From Aspidiotus rigidus (lineage: Eukaryota; Arthropoda; Insecta; Hemiptera; Diaspididae): a DNA stretch of 64,000 bases. Shown here piece after piece: positions 38,256 through 49,363 of the stretch. Below the pieces are notes generated by a model. It worked only from the letters and a program-made list of their open reading frames with translations. It did not search any database and was not told where the DNA came from. The stretch is from assembly GCA_035079385.1 (NCBI GenBank), contig JAVHKY010000016.1:5503501-5567500 (forward strand), given 5' to 3'. A program made the position numbers and the translations under genes. Position 1 is the stretch's first letter, and each line of letters starts with the position of its first letter.

Positions 38256-38839
38256 ATGTTCAGAATATTACTTGTTTTTTAGACTTTTTCTGGTTATATT
38301 CTGTGGTGAGTATCGGTGAACTTTCTGAGTGACCTATGAGCTATGTTGACGTTTCAATTTTTACTCTTTTATTTTACAGTGGACGTCACCATTCAAAACC
38401 CAGTCAACAATGTAAGTACAATAATGTAACTCTCAACCGACAAAGCTAAGCTTGTTGACCCGTACTCCGAATGGTATCATAAACCCATTCGATTGTGCAT
38501 CATATTTAGGTCTACTGAATAATTTTGTTCGAATTTTAAAAGGTTTCCGTTTTTCTACTCCAAGAATCTCTCAAAGCAGGCGTGTTTTCGCCTGATGATG
38601 TGAATGAGGAACTTCAATTTCTAGGCTAAGTCCGTCATATACTGTGTTGACAAGCAATAGGAACTCCATGGATCGTATTTCAACTTACTCTGCGCTTATT
38701 AATTTTATTTTAATTATTGTAGGGTGAAATTTCGGCGTTACGGGCTGCTCTGGATGAGTTAGGGTACGCTGGGAAAGATATAACGACCATGACCGAAAGA
38801 GAACTAGTTGCTGCTCTCACTGAACTAGCGAGCAAATAT
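38256..38839 (+). pseudogene. family-2 small secreted protein, plus-strand copy
   Basis: The pieces are 38256-38305 (ATG plus hydrophobic leader), 38380-38411 and 38723-38839, with good splice sites. They encode DVTIQNPVNNGEISALRAAL and DELGYAGKDITTMTERELVA. The protein aligns with the minus-strand copy at 52 kb, and the introns are similar too (GAACTTTCTGAGTGACCTAT). The leader exon is one base out of phase. The exon equivalent to the 3' exon of the other copy (VDDFAKNVTG) is not found, although its 3' flank is recognisable near 39055. Both cysteines of the other copy are alanine here. Probably a dead or remodelled paralogue. Confidence 0.6.
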
Positions 38840-39054
38840 GTAAGTGGAATGATGTTTAAAAACATTTTAGAACTAAATCCAAATTTAAAATTAGTCTGTG
38901 TGTAAGATTCGTCGAGTTCAGTTATTATTGTCGGGGTGAGGGGAGAGGTATAATAACTGCATAGTCCTCAACCACGAATCGCACGGTAAAAATCCTCGCA
39001 TTTCCAAAGAAATCCGGCCTAATTGAAGTTAAATGTATTTAGTACGTTAAAAAT

Positions 39055-39900
39055 GGAATATTCAGTGAAGGTGAAACGAGTGAGAGTTTAAGTTTACTGT
39101 CTGATACTCCGCGCGAATTCAAGCGCTTTAGATTCAATTTACCACAACAAATGACTTCAGTTATTGTGAGGCTTGATAGAGGAGATAATGATAGACATTC
39201 ACTTTAATTTAGATGCAAAGAGGAGAGATTGGTTAGAAAAAGAGAAATTTAGAGCTGAACTGACTCTGGATTTACAGCTGAATGGTGAATGGGGGCGTAA
39301 ATTTTCTAAATCAGTCAGTTTTAACAAATAAATTGATGTTATATATTTGGTGGGGTGAAGATGAGCGTAATCAAGTTGACTGTCTGTTATTCGTTTCTCG
39401 GGAATAGCAAGACCTACGTGTGTGTACTGTGAAAGACAACTGGATGTGTGAGTGTGAGTAGACTCCGACGATATTTCATCATCTCGAAAAGAACGTATTT
39501 ATCAGAGAAGAAATGTACAATGGTTATCGCGCATTTGAAATTCTCTCGCTTTGGGATAGACAGTGGAAAAATACATAAACAAACTGATTTTCGTGAATAT
39601 TCAAAAGTAAGTTGAATCCAAGTGATACATTTGCGAGGTGAAAATTCAGAGTTGTGGTTCTCGGTAGAGGAGACAATGATAGACATTCGCTTTAATTTAG
39701 ATGTAAACAGCACAGATTGGGTAGAAAAAGAGAAATTTAGAGCTGAACTGACTAGATTTACAGCTAAATGATGAATGGGGGCGTAAATTTTCTAAATCAG
39801 CCAGCTTAAACGAATATTTCGCCTCTCTCTTTTCGTTCTCGGGAAAAGCAAGACCTACGCGTGTGTACTGTGAAAGACAGCTGGATGTGTGAGTAGACTC
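39055..39900 (+). repeat. repeated segments with NLDAKRRDW reading frame
   Basis: A segment encoding IMIDIHFNLDAKRRDWLEK and LTLDLQLNGEWG occurs at about 39180-39300 and again at 39675-39780. It recurs inverted near 47480-47600, 51230-51330 and 52020-52130. The frame is shared by several copies but has stops in others. Intervening sequence (TCGAAAAGTACGTAGG, TTATCGCGCA) also repeats. It could be an exon of an unrecognised gene or simply part of the duplicated DNA. Confidence 0.55.
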
Positions 39901-40583
39901 CGACGATGTTTCATCACCTCGAAAAGTACGTAGGTTTTATCAGAGAAGAAATGTACGATGGTTATCGCGCACTCGAAATTCTTTCGCTTTTGGATAGGCG
40001 GTGAAAAAATACGTAAGCAAACTGATTTTCGTAAATATTTAAAGGTCGAATCGAAGTGATACCTACATTCGGGAGATGAAAATTCAGAGCTGATATAACT
40101 CTAGATTTACAGCTGAATGGTGAATGGGGGCAGGATTGCCAACTCTGCCGCGAAATATTATCGACCCAAAGGCGCTCGAAGCGCGGAAAACATTTTTTGT
40201 CCCTCCCCTCCGAATTTCTAGAACAATATGGGTATCCAAATTCAGGATCTTTGAAGCTGAGTAAAATTCAACTATCAGGGTGGCTATAGGGGACCCCAGC
40301 AACCATAATAATAATAATTCTCAAAATAATGTTCTAACACATTCATAAAAATAATCATTTAATTCATGAAATAATAATATTTTTTGCATTTTTTTGTTTT
40401 TTTTTAAATTTTCTTCATTTCTGTAAAAATAGCGACCTTATTGAGGAAGGAAAAAATCCTGTTAAAGTCAAGTTCTTATTTTTGCATAATATGATTTATT
40501 TAATGAGTATTTCTATTTGGTATCAAAGAAACCCTGTAGTATGTCTGTTCAATTTTTATTTTAATGATGTGTTTATTTTACAG

Positions 40584-41381
40584 GCTAATGTCAGTGAGTT
40601 ATACGATAAACTAAAACGAAAATGTGAATCTCATCATTTACTTTTGGGTGTTAGAACAGAATTCGAACACGCGTTGATGGATACTTTATACTCTAAGGAT
40701 TTCCCAACAACAAAAAGTCAATATTTTAAATGTCTGTTTGTCACACACATGCAGATAGGTCCAATGGCTGACACATATAGACATATAATAGAAGAGTCCG
40801 GGTTTTCTTTGGACGAATTTTGTCTCCTCGCTGGCACAGAAGTCTATGATCCAAAATCGAAAATAGTCCACAAGGTTCAAATACCTAGTCATTGTCTAAC
40901 AATTGAAAATTATAAGGCTATTATTCGAGATGATGAAAAACTGATGGCATTTCTTAAAGACGGACATTGCGTGAAGATATTATTAGTACGATTCTTAAAC
41001 TGCGAGAAGCTCGATTAACACAACATGGTCCTCTTGGTATATGTACGTATTTACACCAGACATATTGACAAAGAAATTAAAACATAAGAAAACATAGCTA
41101 CCTATTGTTGCTTACCTATGGAAATTTTAAAACGCGTCTACCTGCTACTCTTTTGTTTTAGCTGCTTTTCCTGAGAATTCAAAACGATGCCTTTTGATAT
41201 CAAATGTTCCATTACAGAGGGCATCTAAACCCAGATTTATACCCACAAAGGAAATAAAATCGGTGATTTTATTGTACTATTATTTAGTTTATAAATAGAA
41301 TTACACGTCTTTCATTCATTCATATAATGATTTTCTAGGTCTTTAAAGTTAAAGAGGCAAAGGATAACATCCGATCCATCT
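40584..41381 (+). pseudogene. family-1 copy B (truncated)
   Basis: Exon 3 begins at 40584 after the same acceptor as copy A and is highly similar. A one-base deletion at the KDGH position (about 40968) shifts the frame and ends the protein about 18 codons later. Exon 4 (about 41161-41261) is intact. Exon 5 breaks off at about 41381 after the bases for IRSIW, and unrelated sequence follows. The final exon and SINE are missing. The upstream intron block (39900-40583) is conserved with copy A, so B is a direct partial duplicate. Confidence 0.85.
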
Positions 41382-42298
41382 GGAATTCGAGGTTGATTTG
41401 GAAGTGTTGGGGGGGAGGGAAGATGTGAGTGACTTCGAAGGAATATAAGTAAAACTAAAAAAACGAAATCCACAATCCGAAGCCCTCAAAGAGACCCTAT
41501 CGATGGTGAATTGACTAGACGTGCGGCTCCTTCAGGATTTGTAGAAACGAAGGAGACATTGAAATTATCTGCAAAAAGGATCACAGTAAGTTTGTTATAT
41601 CGTCTATGGCAATCAGGAAGAGAGGAACCCTGGATGAAGGTGAGGAAAAAGTAGGAGTTATGTTTGATACATGGATCTACCATGAAGAAAGGACCAGAGA
41701 AGGAAGGATAAATTGCCATGGGGCCTATTTCAAATAATTTAAAGGGTACGAGGGAACGCTTTCTTTAGGTAAAAGGATATAGCTTGTGAAGAGGAGAGTT
41801 ATTTCAGAATGATTCTCGGAGACGGCTTGTAAAGTGTCTCAACCTTTTCAGAAGCCGTATTGTCCCATTTGTAATTATACAGTCCTATGAAGATTTGAAC
41901 TTTCCCGGTCTGTTTTTCATTTTCGCCTAATGACAGAATCACTGATTAGAAGTCTGAGGTAGATATAGAGAGCTTGGCCGTTCATTTGTGACGGTAAGCA
42001 ACAGAAAACACTCACGAACAAATAAAATGTTACTCACAATGCCTATTTGGAACTTCATAAATAATTTTAACGTTTCGAAAACTTATTTTCCAAAAATGTG
42101 CACGTTGGATCGTAAGAAAATAATGTATCACAGCTCGCGAGGTGTAAATCATTTCGTCACGAGCATTATTAGAACTCAAAATTTTCTCTCGTTCTCGAGA
42201 TCTAGGTATATTGTGTGAACACGTATTCGGAAAAATTAAATCCATTTGAGCCCCTCCTTTTTGAGGGGGGAAAAAAAATAGACGATTGATGTGCTTAC
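41382..42298. other. no confident gene; one possible exon
   Basis: On the plus strand 41466-41589 has a frame (RDPIDGELTRRAAPSGFVET) that ends at a perfect GTAAGT donor. I find no acceptor or partner exon, and the product is unrecognised. The rest shows no coding signal. Confidence 0.3.
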
Positions 42299-42405
42299 CA
42301 ACATTTTGGAATTGTATTCGTCCCACTCGATGTAAAACTCACTCCAATACGATCACTGAGAACTAAAACTACGCTCAGGACGGGCAGCAATTTCATATCA
42401 ACCAT
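42299..42405 (-). CDS. signal-peptide exon, candidate chitinase exon 1
   Basis: The exon encodes MVDMKLLPVLSVVLVLSDRI and then GVSFTSSGTNTIPK, a typical secretory leader. It ends at a strong donor (TTG|GTAAGC). It leaves two bases (TG) that would be completed by the leading G of chitinase exon 2 at 33243, restoring an open frame into NGVSEFSRVCYF. No other partner on this strand is obvious. The implied first intron is 9 kb and would contain plus-strand family-1 copies A and B. Confidence 0.55.
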
Positions 42406-43285
42406 TTTTTTGAGAAAAGCAAACACGAGTAGATTTCGAAAGCAGCAGTTACTGACTGTCCAATACACCGAATACCTAATGCAGATGAAACGATAAACTG
42501 TCACGTTTGCGCGTCATTTCTGTAGTCAAAGTCAACAATGAAAAAAGTTAAAAAAAAATTGAATGTAAGTATACCAAAATTACTTTTCTTCATTATCTTA
42601 TTTCTTTGTAGTGCGGTACAATTCATGAAAGAGACAATATTTTAGAAAAATTCGGAAGCTTTTACGATTGTTTTAAAATTATCGTTCCCAACAAAAAATA
42701 ATCGTCTCGGTAAGTGAGGTTCTATTAGGTATTGACAGAATAAAATGCTTTTGCCATAAATAGGTACCTAGCATGAGAATGATTCTTTGGATCGCAGCTA
42801 GAGCTCCATATGGTATATGAGTCTGTTTATTTGGAGCGATTGATACGCAATATTTTTCGGAACAGAAAACGTGTCACATTTATTATTATTCGTTCCTAGT
42901 CGATTTTTCACCCGTAGGTACTGCTGCACATGTTTACGAGTAATTCAAGTTGCCAAAACCGACATGCCTCATCGAGCAATTTTTTGTCAGCGCGCTTCTC
43001 AGTTGAAAAGAAGAATACTTTTAGTATGTATCCTAAAAGATGGTAATACATAATTATTATTTTTTTCTTTTTCCCCGGTCAAATACACATTTATGTAAAT
43101 GGAAGAAACCTTGAGATATAAATCTTGTGTTCTAGTGGAAATGAAGTTTCAATGTTGAAGTGGTTCCTCGCAGTCGAATCAGGTCTCGCCCCATTCATCA
43201 GCTGAAAAGTATCTCAATACAAAATATCAGATTCTGTTTACATTACAAGCCACTTTGTCAACCCATACGAGTACAATATTATATA
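42406..43285. other. no gene seen
   Basis: AT-rich sequence with no recognisable coding segment, repeats or RNA gene. It would be upstream or promoter territory if the 42.3 kb exon is the chitinase first exon. I could not identify a core promoter. Confidence 0.5.
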
Positions 43286-43291
43286 GAAAAA

Positions 43292-43440
43292 TGACGGCTT
43301 CCTTAACGAAGTTAAACGAGGATTGAGGAACGCAGGAAACCTGTTGTATGAGTCAAATTGGTTTTGGTATTGAGAATTCAAGAAAGTTTAGACCTAATAA
43401 TAAGGCTAGTATAAAGGAGGCCTAGACATACTATAAGCCT
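43292..43440 (+). repeat. fragment of satellite-bearing element (left flank type)
   Basis: Contains GCTTCCTTAACGAAGTTAAA and the AAACCTGTTGTATGAGTC end, then the same roughly 80-bp tail as the copies at 10080-10200 and 62592-62720. There are no satellite monomers or right end here. Isolated left end of the repeat family. Confidence 0.8.
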
Positions 43441-43535
43441 ATACTCTGTTCACGTTAAGAAAGGGCTCGAGATCGTAAGAAAGTAGTACCTTGAGAAAGG
43501 ATGAAAGGTAGTAGTAGATATCCCTTGTATGTTCT

Positions 43536-44292
43536 GCGCCGGTGCTATTTTTCTATGCGCCAAGCTTATTTTTCAGTCATCGAAAAAATCCTAGAAATCC
43601 TATAATTTTCCATACTGAATATTTAGCTGTTTTCAACGCAAATATGAATCATTTCACCCTATTTTTTTCCTCTCCAGTGGTTCGAAATTTCAGAACTTTT
43701 GTATCAAATTTTTATCATTTTTCTCGTTTTCAACCCTGAAAAAAATCATCGCAGCTGAACTTTGTAAGCTCACAAAATTAACCTTTATTTAGTCAGATCT
43801 CTAGTTTTCAAAGTTCTCTTACGTACAAACAAAGTGCTTATTTCACTTGTATTTCAGACATTTTTTTAAAAGAAATCAGCTGTACATCATTTTCACCAAG
43901 GTAGGTACCCAGTAAAATTCATTATCCAAGGTCCCACCCAGTAAAATTCATCATCCAAGGTACGGTAGGTACCCAGTGAAATTCATCATCCAAGGTCCTA
44001 CACAGTAAATTTTATGATCCAAAGATGTTTCGCGCCACTGTGCTTTTTCCTATGCACCAACACCTTTTGGATGTGTTCCAGAAAGACCTGAAAATCCTCT
44101 AATTTCTACTCTGAATATTTAATTGTTTTTAAAACAAATATGACTCTATTTTTCTTCTCCAGTGGTTCAAAAATTTCAGAACTTTTGTATCAAATTTATA
44201 TCATTTTTTCTCTTTTTCAACCCTGAAGAAATCATTGCAGCTGAACTTTATAAGCTCACAAAATTAATCTTTATTTAGTCAGATCTCTAGTA
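43536..44292 (+). repeat. direct duplication of about 265 bp around short tandem repeats
   Basis: 43536-43806 is repeated at 44030-44292 (shared TTCAGAACTTTTGTATCAAA and CAGCTGAACTTT...CTCACAAAATTAA). Between the copies, 43901-44025 holds four units of a 27-40 bp repeat (CCCAGTAAAATTCATCATCC). No coding sequence. Confidence 0.85.
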
Positions 44293-45409
44293 TGTGACCG
44301 CTCATGGTGAAAGGTGTTTATCCGTCAAAACACGTTTTTTACAGGAGAGGGAAATAAACAACGGGTCGCGCTACACGTGCGTGCAAGATGGTTTTGTTCC
44401 TATTATTCACGGTTATGTCTGTTTCGAGACGCATTATGTTCGCCTCTCGTATTTTTTAAAAATACTAGAACACTTTAGGAACCATTGAAACCACATTTTA
44501 GGTAGTTTATCTCTCTCGTCGAATTTATACGAATTTTTGAAGTGAGCGTACTCGATGCGTTTGTACACGCCGGTATCAGCCATACTTCCGAACCTCGTTG
44601 CGGATTATTTTCATTAAAAATTACCATTACACGTCGTTATAATTAGGTATCTGTTAAAATCGTCGATGACCATACCATTTTTAGTACCTAGATCGAGAAA
44701 TCATGTTCGATATAAATTTATATGCTTCCCTATAAACTGCGAGTTTTTGAACCTAATCAAAATTTCGCGTTGCAACCCCGCTTTCCAAGTGTATGTACGT
44801 AGGTGCAGATAGTGCGCTTTTCCGAAAGCAACAGCAAGTTCCCAGGAAAAGAAACACCCCAAAGCACATACCAGTCGATGACAAATCGCAGACAAACGCC
44901 TATAAAATGGTAACCCCTTCTCCCAACTTCAAGACTCTGCCAACCATCTGAAAAGAATAGATCTCGCGCGCACCTTTGCTGCAAAAGAAAATAGCTTGTA
45001 CATATCCAAGATTTTTGATGTAAAGTTTTTGCGAGTGGAATCGATCTTGTTTTTTTCACGAGAAAAAATCATCCACTTCGCTGAAAAGAAAACCCAGTAC
45101 CAAACTGATTATCATGCTTCTGAAAGAGCGGAAAAATCGTGAGGGTCTATTATTAATATACGTTGAACCTTATTTACTTAATATATGTACTCGTACGGTT
45201 TAGCAAAGCGGACGTGTTAGATAACGATGTTGTATAAAATCAATGAAATGACGCCATGTTTTTTCCTAAAACACTCCAGAGGTGTACGTACAATCTAATT
45301 CCATCAATATCTAACGCGTTGTGGTTTTTTTGAAGACCAGTGTTTATTTTATCTGAAGAATCAAATTCTCACGCTCCAAGATAGAGCGTTTTCCGAATGC
45401 GTTTTCCGA
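44293..45409. other. no gene seen
   Basis: No frame with family resemblance or splice support. The segment 45410-45609 that follows is the SINE-containing flank of copy C, inverted relative to 37362-37560. Confidence 0.5.
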
Positions 45410-45454
45410 ATACTTCATTACGTACTAATTAGGTAGCCTACTTCATCTCGCGCT

Positions 45455-45540
45455 CCAAGCTGGAGCGTTTCATGGCGGCAGCGAGATTCGAAAACGCGGT
45501 ACTCTCGTTTCACAGGCAGTACACTAACCCACTAGACCAT
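45455..45540 (-). repeat. tRNA-derived SINE-like sequence, inverted copy
   Basis: This is the reverse complement of 37425-37505, with the same A- and B-box-like words. It flanks family-1 copy C on its 3' side just as the other copy flanks A, marking the extent of the A/C inverted duplication. Confidence 0.6.
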
Positions 45541-45609
45541 ACAGACTTCCAATGAATTAGATTATACACAAACATGAATTACCTATAATTATGATGTATC
45601 TACTTTTCA

Positions 45610-46703
45610 TTATTGACCGTTTGTCCCAGATTGACCGTTTGTCCCAGAAGACGATTTCTTTTCATCCGCACAATTCCAGTCATCACAATTTACCAACTTT
45701 ATAGAAACGTCATGTTCAAGCACTGTTTTTTGATGCTGAAAGAACAGTAAGTACGGTAATGAAAAATTCACAAAAAAAAATCTTAGTACAGTTGATTCAA
45801 TAGGTACTTCTAGCAAAGCCCACGCTGTATGCGCTGGTTTAGCAAATTCAACAAGTACTTTTCCTGCAGCCATTCCCTCAGCATACGATTCTTTAGTTTC
45901 GCAGATGGATCGGATGTTATCCTTTGCCTCTTTAACTTTAAAGACCTAGAAAATCATTATATGAATGAATGAAAGACGTGTAATTCTATATATAAATTAA
46001 ATAATAGTACAATATAAAATCACCGATTTTATTTGCTTTGTGGGTATAAATCTGGGTTTAGATTCCTTCTGTAATGGAACATTTGATATCAAAAGACATT
46101 GTTTTGAATTCTCAGGAAAAGCAGCTAAAACAAAAGAGTAGCAGTTAGACGCGTTTTAAAATTTCCATAGGTAAGCAACAATAGGTAGCTATGTTTTCTT
46201 ATGTTTTAATTTTTTTGTCAATATGTCTGGTGTAAATACGTACATATACCAAGAGGACCAGTGTGTGCTAATCGAGCTTGTCGCAGTTTAAGAATCGTAC
46301 TAATAATATCTTCACGCCGATGTCCGTCTTTAATAAATGCCATCAGTTTTTCATCATCTCGAATAATAGCCTTATAATTTTCAATTGTTAGACAATGACT
46401 AGGTATTTGAACCTTGTGGATAATTTCCGATTTTGGATCATAGACTTCTGTGCCAGCGAGGAGACAAAATTCGCCCAAAGAAAACCCGGACTCTTCTATT
46501 ATACTTCTATATGTGTCAGCCATTGGACCTATCTGCATGTGTGTGACAAACAGACATTTAAAATATGCACTTTTTGTTGTTGGGAAATCCTTAGGGTATA
46601 AAGTATCCATCAATTCGTGTTCGAATTCATTTCTAACACCCATAAGTAATTCATAAGATTTACATTTTCGTGTTTCTTTTTCGTATAACGCACTGACATT
46701 AGC
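45610..46703 (-). CDS. family-1 copy C, exons 3-6 intact
   Basis: Minus-strand exons are 46703-46250, about 46133-46033, 45945-45808 and 45735-45610, with the same phases as copy A. All eight cysteines are kept. Exon 5 is 138 bases, without the two extra bases that break copy A, and reads HTAWALLE into HQKTVLEHD. It ends with two SGTNGQ-type repeats and a stop at 45610. Exons 1-2 (signal peptide and charged segment) are not found between 46703 and 52800, so this copy may be promoterless or may use a distant first exon. Conservation of all exon frames suggests selection or very recent duplication. Confidence 0.7.
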
Positions 46704-47659
46704 CTGTAAAATAAACACATCATTAAAATAAAAATTGAGCAGACGTACTACAGGGTTTCTTTGATACCAAATAGAAATACTCATTAAATAAATCATATTA
46801 TGCAAAAATAAGAACTTGACTTTAACAGGATTTTTTCCTTCCTCAATAAGGTCGATATTTTTACAGAAATGAAGAAAATGTAAAAAAAAACAAAAAAATG
46901 CAAAAAATATTTTTATTTTATGAATTAAATGATTATTTTTATGAATGTGTTAGAACATTATTTTGAGAATTATTATTATTATGGTGGCTGGGGTCCCCTA
47001 TAGCCACCCTGATAGTTGAATTTTACTCAGCTTCAAAAATCCTGAATTTTGATACCCATATTGTTCTAGAAATTCGGAGGGGAGGGACAAAAAATGTTTT
47101 CCGCGCTTCGAGCGCCTTTGGGTCGATAATATTTCGCGGCAGAGTTGGCAACCCTGCCCCCATTCACCATTCAGCTGTAAATCTAGAGTTATATCAGCTC
47201 TGAATTTTCACCTCGCGAATGTAGGTATCACTTCGATTCGACCTTTAAATATTTACGAAAATCAGTTTGCTTACGTATTTTTTCACCGCCTATCCAAAAG
47301 CGAGAGAATTTCGAGTGCGCGATAACCATCGTACATTTCTTCTCTGATAAAGCCTACGTTACTCACACATCCAGCTGTCTTTCACAGTACACACACGCAG
47401 GTCTTGCTATTCCCGAAAAACGGAAGAGAGGGGCGAAATATTCGTTTGAACTGACTGATTTAGAAAATTTACGCCCCCATTCACCATTCAGCTGAAAATC
47501 TTGCTTGCGTCAGTTCAGCTCTAAATTTCTCTCTTTCTACCCAATCTCTCCTCTTTGCATCTAAATTAAAGTGAATGTCTATTATTGTCTCCTCTACTGA
47601 GTACCGCAATAACTGAAGTTGGTTGCTGCAAACCGAATCTGAAATATTTAATGCGTGCG
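46704..47659 (-). repeat. duplicated upstream block of copy C
   Basis: This is the reverse complement of the block at 35570-36258 and nearly identical to 50440-51395. It ends abruptly after TTTAATGCGTGCG at about 47659, where the gypsy fragment begins. In copy D the same TTTAATGCGTGCG is followed by different sequence. Confidence 0.88.
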
Positions 47660-47662
47660 TAT

Positions 47663-48615
47663 TAGGCCTCGGAGTATTTCCTCTATCGGACAAATTTGAA
47701 CATCTCCATATCGACCTGGTAGGCCCTCTTAATCTATCTAATGGATATCGCTTTGTATGCACATTTATAGATCGAGGAAGCAGGTGGACAGAAGCCTTGC
47801 CCCTTGTCGAAATTAAAGCCGAAGTTGTAGCGCAGGCTGTTTTTGATACCTGGATTTCGAGGTATGGCGTTCCATTAGAATTAACCACCGACCGTGGGTC
47901 GCAGTTCACGTCTGATGTATTCGAAAGCCTTTGCAAGCTACTCGGCGCTAGCCATCTAAGAACGGCGGCTTACAACGCTAAAGCTAACGGTGCGATCGAA
48001 CGCTGGCATTCGCGGATAAAAGCAGCGCTCAAATCGCATGGTAAAAACTGGCACGATCATTTGTCGGTAGTGCTAATGGGACTGTGTTCAGCACCGCGAG
48101 ATGAGACCGGAATATCCGCGGCCGAAATGACCTTCGGGAAGAAGATGAGGTTACCGGGAGAATTCCTAAACCCGAGTGATATGGTGTCTGATGCACCAAA
48201 TTATGTAAAAAAGCTCAGAGAAGCGTTCAGAGCAATGGCCCCGTTACCTTTCACTCATAAAAATAAAAGTAAGATTTTTGTACGCAAGGATTTGTATTCG
48301 ACTAAACGAGTCTTTGTGCGAGTAGACAAAGTGAAAGAGCCACTAGAATGTCCGTACGTGGGCCCATACGAAGTTCTAAAACGGAAAAAGAAAGGTTTTG
48401 TACTCCGCCTGGACAATCGGGATGATTGGATTTCCATTGATCGGCTACAACCATCCTACGAGTTGAACGTTGACGAGTATAACCTGGACCAATCAAATTC
48501 GCCTGTAAGTAGCGCTGAAATAAAAATACCAGCTAGTATTCTAAAAACGCCGAACGATAGAGAAAAGGTCAAGAAAAAGGTGAGCTTCAAAGCGATCAAA
48601 CGAATATTTTGCTAA
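47663..48615 (+). pseudogene. Ty3/gypsy integrase, C-terminal pol fragment
   Basis: About 315 residues of integrase core and C-terminus: D in HIDLVGPL, D in TTDRGSQF and E in NGAIERWHSR, so the DDE triad is intact. GPYEVLKR and LRLDNRDDWISIDRLQP follow, the usual C-terminal domain. The zinc-binding head and all upstream pol domains are missing. The frame is open to its natural stop at 48615. It is unlikely to be expressed because the element's promoter is gone. Confidence 0.9.
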
Positions 48616-49179
48616 TGCAGAACCTTCAAGTGCCGACAAACTCGAACATTCATCCTCTTCGTCTAATATATATCCGTCTTCTGGTTCGCAGTCCAACTCC
48701 CGCACGACGCGTTCTGGTAGGACCGTAAAAACACCTTGGAGATAGGTACCGTTGATAAATGAATTTTCGATTCCTGTTATTTTTGTATTGGATTCGATCG
48801 TCGACTAACCCTATGGTAAAATTTTTTTTTTTTTTTTGTTTCTTTTTCGTTCTTAATATTGCTCCTTAATTTCACCGTGAATCGAAATAACCAACATAAG
48901 AATCATCTAAATTAAATCGGTTCGTCAGCATAGGCGCGTTGTAAAGAATATCGTGTGTAAAAAATTGGAGGAGTGTCGAAAATATGTATTATCATGTGCT
49001 AAAAATTCTCCTCCCATTTCATACTTACATTTATTGACAAGTATTCAATGTACGCTGAATTGTATAGCCTATTGTAGAAAAATTCGTTCTTTGTCTGTGA
49101 TATTAGATTTAAGCATTTTTGTAATTATTTTCGCGACCTTTCCCCTTACTAACTCCGTTTTTCCGCGGGGGGGAGGTTA

Positions 49180-49350
49180 TGTGGCAACACTGTATTGTAA
49201 AGTAAGGCCTGTAATATCATATCAGCCTATCTCAGTTCAATGTTCATTCGAATAGATAAAGATCGCTTTAGTAATATAGATTTCGTTGATTGCATATTGT
49301 TCTATTTCTTTATTAGTGTAATATTATAAAAGTCGGCGCAAGCCGTAACA
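49180..49350 (+). repeat. LTR of truncated gypsy element
   Basis: 171 bp, starting TGTGGCAACACTG and ending CCGTAACA. It is preceded by a G-rich polypurine tract at 49165-49178. The following base starts the family-1 copy D unit (ATGTATCTAC). Confidence 0.8.
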
Positions 49351-49363
49351 ATGTATCTACTTT

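Larger units (their letters stand above)
47660..49350 (+). mobile_element. 5'-truncated Ty3/gypsy element with 3' LTR
   Basis: This begins directly with integrase sequence and ends with a 171-bp LTR at 49180-49350 (TGTGGCAACACTG...AAGCCGTAACA). The LTR is preceded by a purine tract CGGGGGGGAGG. No 5' LTR, gag or reverse transcriptase is present. It fills exactly the junction between family-1 units C and D, so its left edge was probably made by the rearrangement that joined them. Confidence 0.85.

Noticed and set aside
44757..45059. 100-codon minus-strand frame
   Set aside because: No family resemblance, no splice support and no repeat conservation.
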